Shown: in pieces, positions 24,523 through 33,681 of the stretch
How positions within the stretch are numbered: position 1 is the first letter of the stretch
How the letters are laid out: every line of letters begins with the position of its first letter
Assembly: GCA_964618785.1 (NCBI GenBank)
Contig: CAZUCY010000010.1
Coordinates: forward strand, 1 to 49,930
Source of the DNA: FEN-1297 sp964618785
Lineage (GTDB): Bacteria; Bacteroidota; Ignavibacteria; Ignavibacteriales; Ignavibacteriaceae
Length of the DNA stretch: 49,930 bases
Direction of reading: 5' to 3'
Position numbers and translations under genes: made by a program
The notes under the pieces: generated by a model
Databases searched by the model: none
Told to the model about the DNA's origin: nothing
The model's input: only the letters and a program-made list of their open reading frames with translations

Positions 24523-26205
24523 ATGATAAAACTTTTATTTAATAAAAATACTTTTATATTTTTCATATTTGCCTCGATCTTCACTCAATCCGCAAAACCT
24601 GATGATAACCAGGGAAAGGATAATACACGTTTAATAGTATTTCATATTGATTTAAATTCTGTTGCTTTGAAAGAAGACTACATTAGAAAGTGGCTTAAGA
24701 ATGCAGCAGATATGGGATATAACGCAGTACTATGGGAGGTAGAAGGTAAAATTAAATGGAGTACCTGCCCGGAGTGTGTTAATCCTGATGCTTTTTCGAA
24801 AGAACAATTCAAAAAAATACTGAGCTATTCAAGATCTTTAGGCCTTGAACCTATACCTTTATTGCAAACAATTGGTCATGCGGAATATGTTTTACGAAAC
24901 AAAAAATATTTTTCTTATAGAGAAGACCCCTCAAGATATGATTGCTATGCGACTTGCAAACCCGAAGTGAAAATATTTCTAAAAAAATGGATTAATGAAT
25001 ATTTAGATCTATTCGGGGAAATTAAATATTTTCATTTAGGGGGTGATGAAGTTTACGTTTTTGCTACCAGTCCGGAATGTGCTTCTAAGGTTAAGCAAAT
25101 CGGAGAAGGAAAGTTATATGCTGAATATATATCTGATATTGCCCAACATTTAATAAAAAAAGGGATTCATCCTTGCATCTGGGATGATATGATTATGAAA
25201 TACCCAAATGCTATATCAGATATTCCCAAAAACTTTATTATATGGGTTTGGAATTATTGGGACAACGATGCAACTCCAAAAGAAGTAATGTTATGGAATA
25301 AAGGGAAAAAATTAAGTAAAAAAGAACTAACGCCGGAAGATATGAAACTTTTTCCTGAAATTCTTGATGATACCGGAAACCTAAGAGCATTTTATAATTG
25401 TGATGTCCTGAAAAGACTGGGTTATAACGTTGTTCTAAGCAGTTCTGCCAGATGGTCCGGTGATGGAGTTTTTGCAGTTAGACAAAATGATAATGCAGCT
25501 AATATAATTGGCGCAGCTAAGAAAGTTGTTGAAGATAATTTGCTGGGGACATGTGTTACAAGCTGGGCAGTACGAATTCCAAATTATGAAACTCAAAAAA
25601 TACTATTCTATTTAGCTCCGCTGACAATAAAAAATAGTAAACTGAATAATAATGAGCTAATCAGCCAAAGTAGTGAAAATATTTTTGGTATATCAGGCAG
25701 TGAAATAATGGACGCACTAAATGACATAAGTTTCCCAATTACATTTGCAGATAAACAATCAACCGGAATAATGTGGACCGGAATGAAAGATTCCCGGGCT
25801 GCGCCACCGGGATATATTAAAAATTTAATTAACACTTGGCGGAATAATGATGAAGGGAAAGCATGGCGGGAAAATATCCAAATTATTAAATCGGCACCCG
25901 GAAAAATAGCAAAGGGTTTAACTGAACTTTACAAATTTATTCCTAAAGTTAACAGAGGATTCAATATAATTGAAGAATGGGAAAAGGCGGGTTATTTCCA
26001 ATATTGGGCTGCTGTAACGGCTAATGATATAATTGAAAACGATAATAGAAATTCGAATAAAGATACTAAGAATATAGTCGAACTATTAAATAGTTTAAGA
26101 TTAGATTATAACTATTGGGCAAAATCATGGATGACAGATAACTCAGCCAAACAAAATACGGGATTGATTTACGATGCAATTATTAATTATTTCTCCAATA
26201 ATTAA
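24523..26205 (+). CDS. GH20 beta-N-acetylhexosaminidase (hexosaminidase D-like)
   Basis: The protein carries the GH20 core: IPLLQTIGHAEYVLR, then HLGGDEVY with the catalytic Asp-Glu pair (residues 175-176 from this start), CIWDDMIMKYP, and WVWNYWD. The order IP-L-QT-GH-E-VL / H-G-DEVY / WDDM is that of mammalian hexosaminidase D and its bacterial relatives, not chitobiases with an N-terminal zincin-like domain, which is absent here. It has a signal-like start (MIKLLFNKNTFIFFIFASI). An upstream in-frame ATG at 24502 is possible but has no ribosome site. It removes terminal GlcNAc or GalNAc. Followed 50 bases later by a symporter and then nagA and nagB, so released GlcNAc is the probable substrate of the operon. 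Confidence 0.85.
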   Translation: MIKLLFNKNTFIFFIFASIFTQSAKPDDNQGKDNTRLIVFHIDLNSVALKEDYIRKWLKNAADMGYNAVLWEVEGKIKWSTCPECVNPDAFSKEQFKKILSYSRSLGLEPIPLLQTIGHAEYVLRNKKYFSYREDPSRYDCYATCKPEVKIFLKKWINEYLDLFGEIKYFHLGGDEVYVFATSPECASKVKQIGEGKLYAEYISDIAQHLIKKGIHPCIWDDMIMKYPNAISDIPKNFIIWVWNYWDNDATPKEVMLWNKGKKLSKKELTPEDMKLFPEILDDTGNLRAFYNCDVLKRLGYNVVLSSSARWSGDGVFAVRQNDNAANIIGAAKKVVEDNLLGTCVTSWAVRIPNYETQKILFYLAPLTIKNSKLNNNELISQSSENIFGISGSEIMDALNDISFPITFADKQSTGIMWTGMKDSRAAPPGYIKNLINTWRNNDEGKAWRENIQIIKSAPGKIAKGLTELYKFIPKVNRGFNIIEEWEKAGYFQYWAAVTANDIIENDNRNSNKDTKNIVELLNSLRLDYNYWAKSWMTDNSAKQNTGLIYDAIINYFSNN

Positions 26206-26255
26206 TAATTAAATTATTGATTAAGTCTTTTATATAATCACGCGAGGAATACCAG

Positions 26256-27722
26256 ATGCTCTTAACAACTGCTGATTATCTTATTATAACAGTGTATGCA
26301 GTTTTTATGATCATACTGGGAATAATAGCAAAAAGGAAAGTAAAAAACACCGAAGATTATTTTGTAGGAGGCAGAAATGTACCCTGGTGGTTAGCTGCGA
26401 TTTCCCATCATATGTCCGGCTATAGCGCTTTTGTCTTTGTAGGACATGCAACAATAGCATACTTATATGGGGTTAGTGTATGGACTTTTTTTTCGATACC
26501 AATATTTATTGCCATGGTAATAGGGGCTAATGTATGGGCTCAAAAATGGGTTAAGTTGAAAGTAACTACGCCGATAGAATATCTTGAAAAAAGATTTAAC
26601 CTTATGACAAGACAACTATTTGCATGGAGCGGAATAGGCATCAAATTTATAGATGAAGGAGTAAAGCTATATTCTCTGTCGATAATTATAACCGTGATAA
26701 CCGGATTCCCTTTAGAACTTGTAATAATGGGTTTCGGAATTATAATTGTTTTATACGTTTTATTTGGCGGATTATGGGCAACAATGCTGACAGATTTCGT
26801 ACAATTTATAGTACAGTTTTTAGTGTCATTTATTTTAGCATATCTGGCTTTAAAATATGTCGGGGGCTGGTCATCAATGTGGGCGCACCTGCCTGCCGGT
26901 CATACATCTTTTTTCAGTAAGGCAGTCTCGCCGTGGTTCTTAATTATTTATACTATCGTAATTATTCTTAGTTACAATGGCGGCACATGGGGATTGGCAC
27001 AGCGTTTTTATTCTATAGGCAAACCTAAAGATGCTCGAAAAGCTGCTTATCTTTCGGCATCTTTATATTTAATCTACCCGTTAGTATTTTATATTCCCAT
27101 GTGGTCGGCAAGGCAGATTGTCGGCAATATAACTCATCCGGAGCAGGCATATGTTCTGGCTGCAGAGAAATTGTTTAATTCATTTTCTCCGGGAATCATT
27201 GGACTTTTTATTTCGGCAATTTCAGCCGCGACAATGTCAATGATAAGCGCAGATTTAAATTCACTGGCAAGCGTTTTTACCAAGGACATTTTTCAACGAA
27301 GTATCAGACCAAATGCCGGAGATAAGACATTGTTAAAAATTGGTATGATTTCAACTATAGTATTTGGTATTTTAACAATAGTAGCTGCAATAATTACAAT
27401 ATTTCTTCACGGCGCTTTTAATGCAATGATTGAATGGTACGCTGCAATTCTTGGGCCTATTTCAGTTCCTTTATTGTTCGGATTAGTTTATAAAAAAGCA
27501 ACGTGGAAGGGTGCAATTGCTTCCTGGGCTCTTGGCTTTGTTTCTTTTGTAGTTGTTAAATATGGATATGCGGCAATTACAAATAGTGAAACTCCATTTG
27601 CGATTTACACAGGAGTAGAATTGTTGGTTTCATTCAGCGCTTTTTTCCTGGATGGATTTATTTCCAAACCATCACAAGAAATTAAGAAAAATGTTAACGA
27701 AATATTTGCTCAAATAAAATAG
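26256..27722 (+). CDS. Sodium:solute symporter (SSS family), probable amino-sugar uptake
   Basis: A 488-residue membrane protein with about 12-13 hydrophobic helices. It has the SSS-family opening (YLIITVYAVFMIILGIIAKR, then NTEDYFVGGRNVPWW) and the later core segments GGLWATMLTDFVQF and SAISAATMSMISADLNSLAS, a serine-rich stretch tied to sodium binding in this family. A GAGGA ribosome site precedes the ATG. Placed between the hexosaminidase and nagA with short gaps (50 and 24 bases), it most likely imports N-acetylglucosamine or a related sugar with Na+. Substrate is inferred from context only. Confidence 0.88.
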   Translation: MLLTTADYLIITVYAVFMIILGIIAKRKVKNTEDYFVGGRNVPWWLAAISHHMSGYSAFVFVGHATIAYLYGVSVWTFFSIPIFIAMVIGANVWAQKWVKLKVTTPIEYLEKRFNLMTRQLFAWSGIGIKFIDEGVKLYSLSIIITVITGFPLELVIMGFGIIIVLYVLFGGLWATMLTDFVQFIVQFLVSFILAYLALKYVGGWSSMWAHLPAGHTSFFSKAVSPWFLIIYTIVIILSYNGGTWGLAQRFYSIGKPKDARKAAYLSASLYLIYPLVFYIPMWSARQIVGNITHPEQAYVLAAEKLFNSFSPGIIGLFISAISAATMSMISADLNSLASVFTKDIFQRSIRPNAGDKTLLKIGMISTIVFGILTIVAAIITIFLHGAFNAMIEWYAAILGPISVPLLFGLVYKKATWKGAIASWALGFVSFVVVKYGYAAITNSETPFAIYTGVELLVSFSAFFLDGFISKPSQEIKKNVNEIFAQIK

Positions 27723-27746
27723 AATAATTTTAAAGGTTAAAACGAT

Positions 27747-29087
27747 ATGGGAATGAAAATTTCAATAATGAACGGGATGATTCTTCTTCCGGAAGGATTA
27801 AGACAAGGAACTATTGAAATAGAAAATGGTATAATCAAAGATATAACTCAAAATTCTTATAATGAAAAATCTACAATTACAATTGATGCAAAGGATAATT
27901 ATATACTTCCGGGATTTATAGACATTCACACAAATGGAATAGCCGGATTTGATCTTACGAATGGCGTATTCAACCTGGAATCAGGAAGATTTATTCTGGA
28001 AGAAGAGAATTATATCAAAGGGCTTGATAATGCCTTAAATGAATATGCAAGAACCGGAGTTACCAGCGCTGTTTTAACAAGTATAGCCTCGCCTCTGAAC
28101 CAACTGAAACAGGTCTTTAGGTTTGTCTATAATTATAAACAAAATCATATTAATTCACCCTGGAAGGAAGTATTAAATGGAATTTTTATTGAAGGCACAT
28201 TTATAAAGCTTAAAGATTATAGCGGCGCACAAAATCCCGACTTTTTTAACGAACCTTCTATACAATTGTTTGAAACATTACAAGAATCTGCCGGCGGATT
28301 AATCAAGATAGTAAATATAGTTCCGGAATGGGGGGAACCGGCTATCAATTTGATCAAATATCTTGCTTCCAGAAATATAATATGCGCTGCAGGGCATACA
28401 GGCGCTTTGGGATGTCAATATGACAAAGCAATAAAAAATGGATTGAAATTAGCTGTTCATTTTTTAAACGGACCAACAGGATCATCATATAAATCCTTTG
28501 ATGGCGGCGGTGCAGTCGAAAATGTTTTACGTGCATCAGACATGTTTGTTGAGATTATTGTTGATGGATATCATGTAGATAAATCATATGTAATGGATAT
28601 AATAAAGCGTAAAGGTTTTAACAATGTAGTTGCTATAACAGACAGTATGTTTGCAGCTGCGTTTAAAGGTCTTAATGAATTTAATATGCTTGGAATAAAT
28701 GGAAGCATAAGTGAGAACAAAGAATATATTCATATCAAGGATAGAGAATATGTATTATTCGGAAGCATGCTGACTATGGATATAGCATTTTCAAATGTGC
28801 TAACATGGCTTACTTCACCCGTAAAAGGTATTTGGCATGAATTACATCAACCTCTGGAATTCGAAGATGCTTTAATAAAGGCTTCTTCAATATGCAGTAA
28901 AAATCCGGCAAAGGTTTTAGGGATATTTAGTCCAATAGAAAATAAACATAATAGAGAAAAAATCAGTTATACCGGCAGTATAGAAAGGGGGAAAAATGCA
29001 GATTTAATTATAGCTAACATTGAAAAAAATGATAGTGGTTATAAACTTGAAATAAATAATGTGTTCGTAAAAGGTAACAAAATTTAA
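27747..29087 (+). CDS. nagA: N-acetylglucosamine-6-phosphate deacetylase
   Basis: A 446-residue amidohydrolase. It has the NagA order: ILPGFIDIHTNG after an N-terminal beta-sandwich, GIFIEGTF (the Glu metal ligand, where most family members have LEGPF), AAGHTGA, AVHFLNGPTG, and AITDSMFAAA with the catalytic Asp. The C terminus returns to the sandwich (SIERGKNADLIIANIEKND). The usual second His of HxH is replaced by Asn (HTN), as in single-metal NagA enzymes. It deacetylates GlcNAc-6-phosphate to GlcN-6-phosphate. It is longer than typical (about 380 residues) and somewhat divergent. The next gene is nagB, 23 bases on. Confidence 0.87.
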   Translation: MGMKISIMNGMILLPEGLRQGTIEIENGIIKDITQNSYNEKSTITIDAKDNYILPGFIDIHTNGIAGFDLTNGVFNLESGRFILEEENYIKGLDNALNEYARTGVTSAVLTSIASPLNQLKQVFRFVYNYKQNHINSPWKEVLNGIFIEGTFIKLKDYSGAQNPDFFNEPSIQLFETLQESAGGLIKIVNIVPEWGEPAINLIKYLASRNIICAAGHTGALGCQYDKAIKNGLKLAVHFLNGPTGSSYKSFDGGGAVENVLRASDMFVEIIVDGYHVDKSYVMDIIKRKGFNNVVAITDSMFAAAFKGLNEFNMLGINGSISENKEYIHIKDREYVLFGSMLTMDIAFSNVLTWLTSPVKGIWHELHQPLEFEDALIKASSICSKNPAKVLGIFSPIENKHNREKISYTGSIERGKNADLIIANIEKNDSGYKLEINNVFVKGNKI

Positions 29088-29110
29088 CTTTAATTTGATG
29101 GGAATTGAAG

Positions 29111-29905
29111 ATGAGCTTTAATAGTGCAGTAAAAATATTTAATGTGGATAAATTAAGAGTAGAAATATATAGTAATCGCAAAATACTGGGACAAAAATCT
29201 GCAGAAGCTGTTTCAGAAAAATTAAAAGAACTTCTATTACATCAAGAAAACGTAAGGGTGATATTTGCGGCTGCCCCATCTCAAAATGAGCTATTAATTG
29301 AATTAATTTCATTAGCAGGGATAGATTGGACAAGAGTTATTGCGTTTCACATGGATGAATATATTGGGCTTGAAAATAATTCCAAGAAGACGTTTGGATA
29401 TTTTTTAACAGACAAATTATTTAGTAAAGTTAAATTCAAAGAAGTTCATTTTATAAATTCAATTCCTAATGACCTGGAAAGTGAGTGTAAAAGATATTCT
29501 TTGCTAATTAAAGAAGCGCCAATAGATATAGTTTGCCTTGGTATTGGGGAAAACGGGCATATTGCTTTTAACGATCCAAAATATGCTGAATTTAATGATT
29601 CAAAACTTGTTAAAGTAGTCAAACTTGATAATATATCCAGGAAACAGCAAGTTAATGATGGTTGTTTTAAAATATTATCAGAAGTACCCAAAAGTGCAAT
29701 TACCTTAACAGTTCCTGCTTTAATTTCCGGAAAATATCTTTTTACCGTTGTTCCAGGATTATCAAAAGCCGACGCGGTTTTTAATGCTTTGAAAGGTGAA
29801 ATCGCAAATAATTGCCCGGCGTCTATTTTACGTACTCATGAGAATTCAGTACTTTTCCTTGATAGCAATTCTGCCTTGAAGATATTAAATGAAGCAACAA
29901 GATAG
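29111..29905 (+). CDS. nagB: Glucosamine-6-phosphate deaminase
   Basis: The protein shows VIFAAAPSQNELL (phosphate-binding strand), FHMDEYIGL (the catalytic aspartate region, family FNMDEYVGL), and GIGENGHIAFNDP (family GIGxDGHIAFNEP). It converts glucosamine-6-phosphate to fructose-6-phosphate plus ammonia and closes the route from GlcNAc to glycolysis. A TTG at 29105 lies two codons upstream in frame; the ATG at 29111 with GGGA seven bases before it is preferred. At 264 residues it has normal length. It ends the amino-sugar gene series. Confidence 0.92.
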   Translation: MSFNSAVKIFNVDKLRVEIYSNRKILGQKSAEAVSEKLKELLLHQENVRVIFAAAPSQNELLIELISLAGIDWTRVIAFHMDEYIGLENNSKKTFGYFLTDKLFSKVKFKEVHFINSIPNDLESECKRYSLLIKEAPIDIVCLGIGENGHIAFNDPKYAEFNDSKLVKVVKLDNISRKQQVNDGCFKILSEVPKSAITLTVPALISGKYLFTVVPGLSKADAVFNALKGEIANNCPASILRTHENSVLFLDSNSALKILNEATR

Positions 29906-29922
29906 ATTCACAAATAATTAGA

Positions 29923-30084
29923 ATGAACCGGACAAAATTTTTGCAGATCCAAATTATTGATCTTAATATTATTAATAACTACATTAAAAGTTTTAATATA
30001 TCTTCAGGTGAGCTTTTATATATTCCAGGATGTGTTCGATTAGTAAAGCAAGGTCTTTATATCTCAGCAATTTATCATATATAG
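29923..30084 (+). CDS. Possible 53-residue ORF after nagB
   Basis: An ATG 17 bases after the nagB stop opens 53 codons on the same strand, ending before a strong bidirectional terminator. The product is hydrophobic-polar mixed (IIDLNIINNYIKSFNIS, then GELLYIPGCVRLVKQGLYIS). No ribosome site or family is seen. It could be a gene relic or chance. Confidence 0.22.
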   Translation: MNRTKFLQIQIIDLNIINNYIKSFNISSGELLYIPGCVRLVKQGLYISAIYHI

Positions 30085-30132
30085 AAATACACACTTTCCG
30101 ATAAGTTGGTTCATAATTTTTAAAATTGAATT

Positions 30133-30169
30133 TTAAAGGCTTAACTTCAAGTTGAAATTAAGCCTTTAA
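30133..30169. terminator. Bidirectional terminator between convergent operons
   Basis: AAAGGCTTAA (30135-30144) pairs with TTAAGCCTTT (30158-30167), extended by two A-T pairs, with a second TTCAA/TTGAA stem inside. A/T-rich runs flank both sides. It separates the plus-strand nag genes from the minus-strand operon ending at 30189. Confidence 0.75.
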
Positions 30170-30188
30170 TAGTGAATAAGACTAAGTA

Positions 30189-31331
30189 TTATAGAGACGA
30201 TCCGACTTTTAGTCTTATGTTAAAAAGGACAGAAACCGCTCCAAAATTTCCCTTATCGTTTTTTGAGAGAATCATAGATGGACCTATTGAAAAAGCGCTT
30301 GAAGCCCATGTCTCTGCAATCTTTTGAACCAATAAATTAAATATATATTCCGGCTGCCTTACATCGCTGACAGGCATAGCATCGAAGCCAAAATCAAAAG
30401 TACTGCCGCCTAATGAAAGTTCGCGTCCGGTAAATCCCAAATGCAGTTCGCCTAAATTTTTTGCGACATAAAATTTTGCTCTAGTTGAACCAAGAATACT
30501 TATCGGATAGCGGAGTTCCCAGCTATAATAACTTCCGGCAAGTACTTTTGCTTTTAGACCCAATGCATCAATATCATTCCTGGTAAAATAAACACTATCT
30601 GAATGAGTAGGCGGGGTTGTAATATGTTGATAACTGAATTCAAAAAAATTGCCAAATGGTAAAACATATCCAATCTGATACCCGCTGGTGACGTAAATAT
30701 CATTAAAATTTTTGCTGATTAATGTTTCGGAAAATGCATCAACCGGGCCTAGAACACCTCCATAAAAACCTAAGATGTGAAAATTTGCTTCCACGATATT
30801 TGTTTCCATAGGTCCCGAATATGGCGTACCCATGCCAACTGAAAAACCAAGATCTTGTTTAATCGGGATTCCAAATTGTTCGCCGCCGAATAGCTGTAAA
30901 AAAGGATTTATATAACCAAGTGTGGAAGATATTTGATAAAGAGTAGGGGGTGAAAATACCTTTTGAATTCTTAACTTTTCAATAACGCGTGAAAAAACAC
31001 TCCCAAAGTTTATCTGTTCTTCCAGATTTATCTTAAAAGGGTAAGTAATTACTTTTGCCCGAGTCTCCGGTTTTAATGCAAGGAATGGGTATAGTACTCC
31101 TTTAATAGACACCGTTTGATTATTAGGGTCACGCAAATCGGCTATTATCTCAGCTTTTGGATCGGGCGGGTCAATAAATAACTCCTGCTGCATTTTAATA
31201 AATAAGCTGTCATCAAGAGGTTCCATTTGATAGTAAACAATTTTTTCACCCGGTTCATTCTGAGCATGAACAAAATTAAAGGCAGGAATTATTAATAATA
31301 GAAGTAAAAAAAAATTAAATTTATGATTCAT
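30189..31331 (-). CDS. Probable outer-membrane beta-barrel, third gene of the GldM-like operon
   Basis: A 380-residue protein with a clear signal peptide (MNHKFNFFLLLLLIIPAFNF, cleavage after HAQ). The first 100 residues are mixed. From about 130 on, the chain alternates hydrophobic and polar residues with many aromatic and glycine positions (LGFSVGMGTPYSGPMETN, FHILGFYGGVLGP, FFEFSYQHITTPP), as in outer-membrane barrels, and it ends in a strand (VSVLFNIRLKVGSSL). I do not recognise a named family. It lies 21 bases after the GldM-like gene, so the two are almost surely co-transcribed. It may form the outer-membrane station of a complex with the two upstream proteins. Alternative: a simple porin-like protein. 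Confidence 0.6.
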   Translation of the reverse strand: MNHKFNFFLLLLLIIPAFNFVHAQNEPGEKIVYYQMEPLDDSLFIKMQQELFIDPPDPKAEIIADLRDPNNQTVSIKGVLYPFLALKPETRAKVITYPFKINLEEQINFGSVFSRVIEKLRIQKVFSPPTLYQISSTLGYINPFLQLFGGEQFGIPIKQDLGFSVGMGTPYSGPMETNIVEANFHILGFYGGVLGPVDAFSETLISKNFNDIYVTSGYQIGYVLPFGNFFEFSYQHITTPPTHSDSVYFTRNDIDALGLKAKVLAGSYYSWELRYPISILGSTRAKFYVAKNLGELHLGFTGRELSLGGSTFDFGFDAMPVSDVRQPEYIFNLLVQKIAETWASSAFSIGPSMILSKNDKGNFGAVSVLFNIRLKVGSSL

Positions 31332-31352
31332 AAAAGTATACCATAATTGTAA

Positions 31353-32300
31353 TTATTTATCAAAATCAGTGAAGTAAAAAGAATCACCAATAACAATATT
31401 AGTTTTTGATTTTTCATCGACTGCAGTGAAGAAAAAATTGGTTTTATAACGACCACTGGCGTCACGATTATTACCGTAATGGTCCAACCAGTCTTGAAAT
31501 CGTTGATATGTAGAGGCTAATTTCAGAGAAACATTATAGACCAAATCGCCGTTATTATTTTTATAAGGTCCTGAGACAGATATTGGTCCTGTGTATGTAA
31601 TTTTTAGCTGGTCGGTTCGAGCATATTTTATAGTAACATTAAAATCGGTAATTCGCTGTAAATCCTGCACATAAATTGTTGAAGCATCCATCTTTGTAGT
31701 AGACCTATCAATTTTTATTTCCGGGGGATGCATTTGTAGAACGTTAATTGTTTGCTGCTGATTGCCAAATTTCAATATTACCTGGTTTTCATTTTTCAGG
31801 TCGAATTTCTTTTCCTGGTTAGGGGGAATTATTACAATCGGGTTATTCATATTATTTGGATCATAGATTGCAGCTTGAACATTGCCCGTGTTCTTAGCAA
31901 TATTCCAGGTATTCTGCAAAAATGTTTGAGTAACAGATATGGGCGACTGAAGCAAGGTCTGTTCATTAACAATAGGTTTTTGATCCAATGGAGGTCGTAT
32001 TTCTTTTTCCGGAGGTTTAATATTAGCCAACTGTTTATTCAAAGACAACAGCTTTTCTTTTAAAACTTCATTTTCAACTACAACATTAGGGTCTACTTTT
32101 ATTTCGAACTTGTTGCCCTGAACATAAAGGGAATCGATAACTATCATCAATGAATCTCTGATGCTTTTTGAAACGGCTTTATCTTTTGAAATTACTTCCT
32201 TCAAATTCAGATCAGCGCCTTTCAAGGCTAAAACAGTAATTACAAAAATGTAGAGAACCTGGTAAATAATAAATTTGCTATCTCTATTTTTACTTCTCAT
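31353..32300 (-). CDS. GldM-like single-pass periplasmic protein
   Basis: A 315-residue protein whose N terminus (FIIYQVLYIFVITVLALKGADLNLKEV) resembles the single transmembrane helix of the type IX secretion protein GldM (family pattern MYLVxxAxLALNVSxEVLxxF). A long helical segment with SKSIRDSLMIVIDSLYVQG follows, then a proline-rich linker (about 93-108) and beta-rich domains (about 118-315, ending SFYFTDFDK). The topology of one inner-membrane helix plus a stack of periplasmic domains is that of GldM/PorM, but the protein is shorter than GldM (about 510). It is 12 bases downstream of a multi-pass membrane protein and 21 bases upstream of a probable barrel. The GldM relation is by eye and must be tested. 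Confidence 0.5.
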   Translation of the reverse strand: MRSKNRDSKFIIYQVLYIFVITVLALKGADLNLKEVISKDKAVSKSIRDSLMIVIDSLYVQGNKFEIKVDPNVVVENEVLKEKLLSLNKQLANIKPPEKEIRPPLDQKPIVNEQTLLQSPISVTQTFLQNTWNIAKNTGNVQAAIYDPNNMNNPIVIIPPNQEKKFDLKNENQVILKFGNQQQTINVLQMHPPEIKIDRSTTKMDASTIYVQDLQRITDFNVTIKYARTDQLKITYTGPISVSGPYKNNNGDLVYNVSLKLASTYQRFQDWLDHYGNNRDASGRYKTNFFFTAVDEKSKTNIVIGDSFYFTDFDK

Positions 32301-32312
32301 CTTTAATTCATC

Positions 32313-33290
32313 TTATTTTGATACAATTGATTCTAAGTATTTCAATCCGGTTACAGCGTTTTCATTACTTAAAGACACTGAGGCTTGAGAAATTGAATTT
32401 GCAAGCGATTTTAATTCGTCAATCTTTTCTTTGTTTATGATGGGCATTTCACTAATTTTTTCCATTAGATTATGAGCAATAATATAATTCTCTTTGATAA
32501 CCGAACTAATATTCGAAATTTCAGCCATTATTTTTTTATAATTTTCTATATCCGTTAGTTGTACTTTTGAATACTGTTCTACAGGGATATTGTTAAATCC
32601 TAATTTTTCAAGTATTCCTTTCGTACTTTCAATTTGTACATGGGAAAAGTACCGTTCTTTCAAATCCTTAATATGTGATACAATGTTTTGAAATTCTACA
32701 CTAAGTTGATCCAGAACCGGTTCAAAAAGTTTTCCTATTGCAAGAACAATTAAGGCTTTTATCTCAAATGGGACAGATAAACCGAGAAATATTTCTTCTC
32801 CTAACCGAATACTAATTAATAGAAGTGCTGCTCCAAGCAAAGGTAATGCGGTGGAAATACTATCGATTATGCTGCTATAAGAATCTATTACTCTATCGAT
32901 TGTTTCAGAGGCAGGATTTCTTAAAACCTCTTCCTTTAATTTATTGTACGTTAGATAGGCAAGAAAAACAAATAATGCATAGATTATAGGAGGGAGCCAC
33001 CAAAATCGAAATGGCTGGAAAGTTTCAGCAGCAGGCTGCCATCCAGGAAAAAGCGCTTTTGCTATTTCAACAGAAATGTTACCTAATATGGGTACCACTG
33101 AAATATCCATAAAAAAAGAAATTATCAAAGCTAAAATTGAAATTATTGCAGGTTTGATAATTAATGAAAATTTGATTTTATCAATATACGAGTTTATTAC
33201 ACTTTCAATTTCTTCTTCTAAACCATTTTGTTGATATAAATCAGTTGATTCATTATCTTTTTCACCAACTATTCCATGCTGATTTAGCAT
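32313..33290 (-). CDS. Multi-pass inner-membrane protein with long helical tail, first gene of operon
   Basis: A 325-residue protein with four predicted membrane helices (about 43-62, 98-116, 146-162 and 170-188). The third contains ISTALPLLGAALLLISIRLG, which recalls the PLLGLLGT helix of MotA/TolQ/ExbB proton-channel proteins, although the conserved polar residues of those families are not obvious. Residues 195-325 are predicted helical and probably cytoplasmic, like the tail of GldL. There is no signal peptide. GAGG sits six bases before the ATG. It starts a three-gene minus-strand operon with the GldM-like protein and a barrel. A role as energised motor or anchor is inference; the family is unknown to me. 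Confidence 0.55.
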   Translation of the reverse strand: MLNQHGIVGEKDNESTDLYQQNGLEEEIESVINSYIDKIKFSLIIKPAIISILALIISFFMDISVVPILGNISVEIAKALFPGWQPAAETFQPFRFWWLPPIIYALFVFLAYLTYNKLKEEVLRNPASETIDRVIDSYSSIIDSISTALPLLGAALLLISIRLGEEIFLGLSVPFEIKALIVLAIGKLFEPVLDQLSVEFQNIVSHIKDLKERYFSHVQIESTKGILEKLGFNNIPVEQYSKVQLTDIENYKKIMAEISNISSVIKENYIIAHNLMEKISEMPIINKEKIDELKSLANSISQASVSLSNENAVTGLKYLESIVSK

Positions 33291-33681
33291 TAATTACCTC
33301 AACTAAATTATTAAATATCATTTTTTAGGCGTTAAGCATAGTTAACTGGACTATAAATAACAAGGATCATGCCGGATTTGTTAAATTAAGTAAAGTTAAA
33401 AAAATAATTTTGCTTTTACAATAAATACTAATTTATTTTTGATGATTAAAACTAAGGCAATTCTTAAGTACCAACCCGATAATAATAATATAACCTAGCC
33501 ATTTAATGTTTTACAGCAATCCATCATATGGATGATAAAGGTACTACAACTTTGTGAGGTAAAACAGCGATAAAAAAAATATTAGCCCCATATCTGAAAG
33601 GTTTTGTTAAAATAAGTTTAAAAGTTATAAAATTTGATTTTGCAAAATATTAATATATTTATTTGGATTATCAAAAACCCT
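33291..33681. other. Intergenic DNA, no gene seen
   Basis: About 390 AT-rich bases between the three-gene operon and the cytochrome gene. It must contain the promoter of the minus-strand operon, but no consensus boxes stand out. No RNA gene or strong hairpin was found. Confidence 0.5.
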
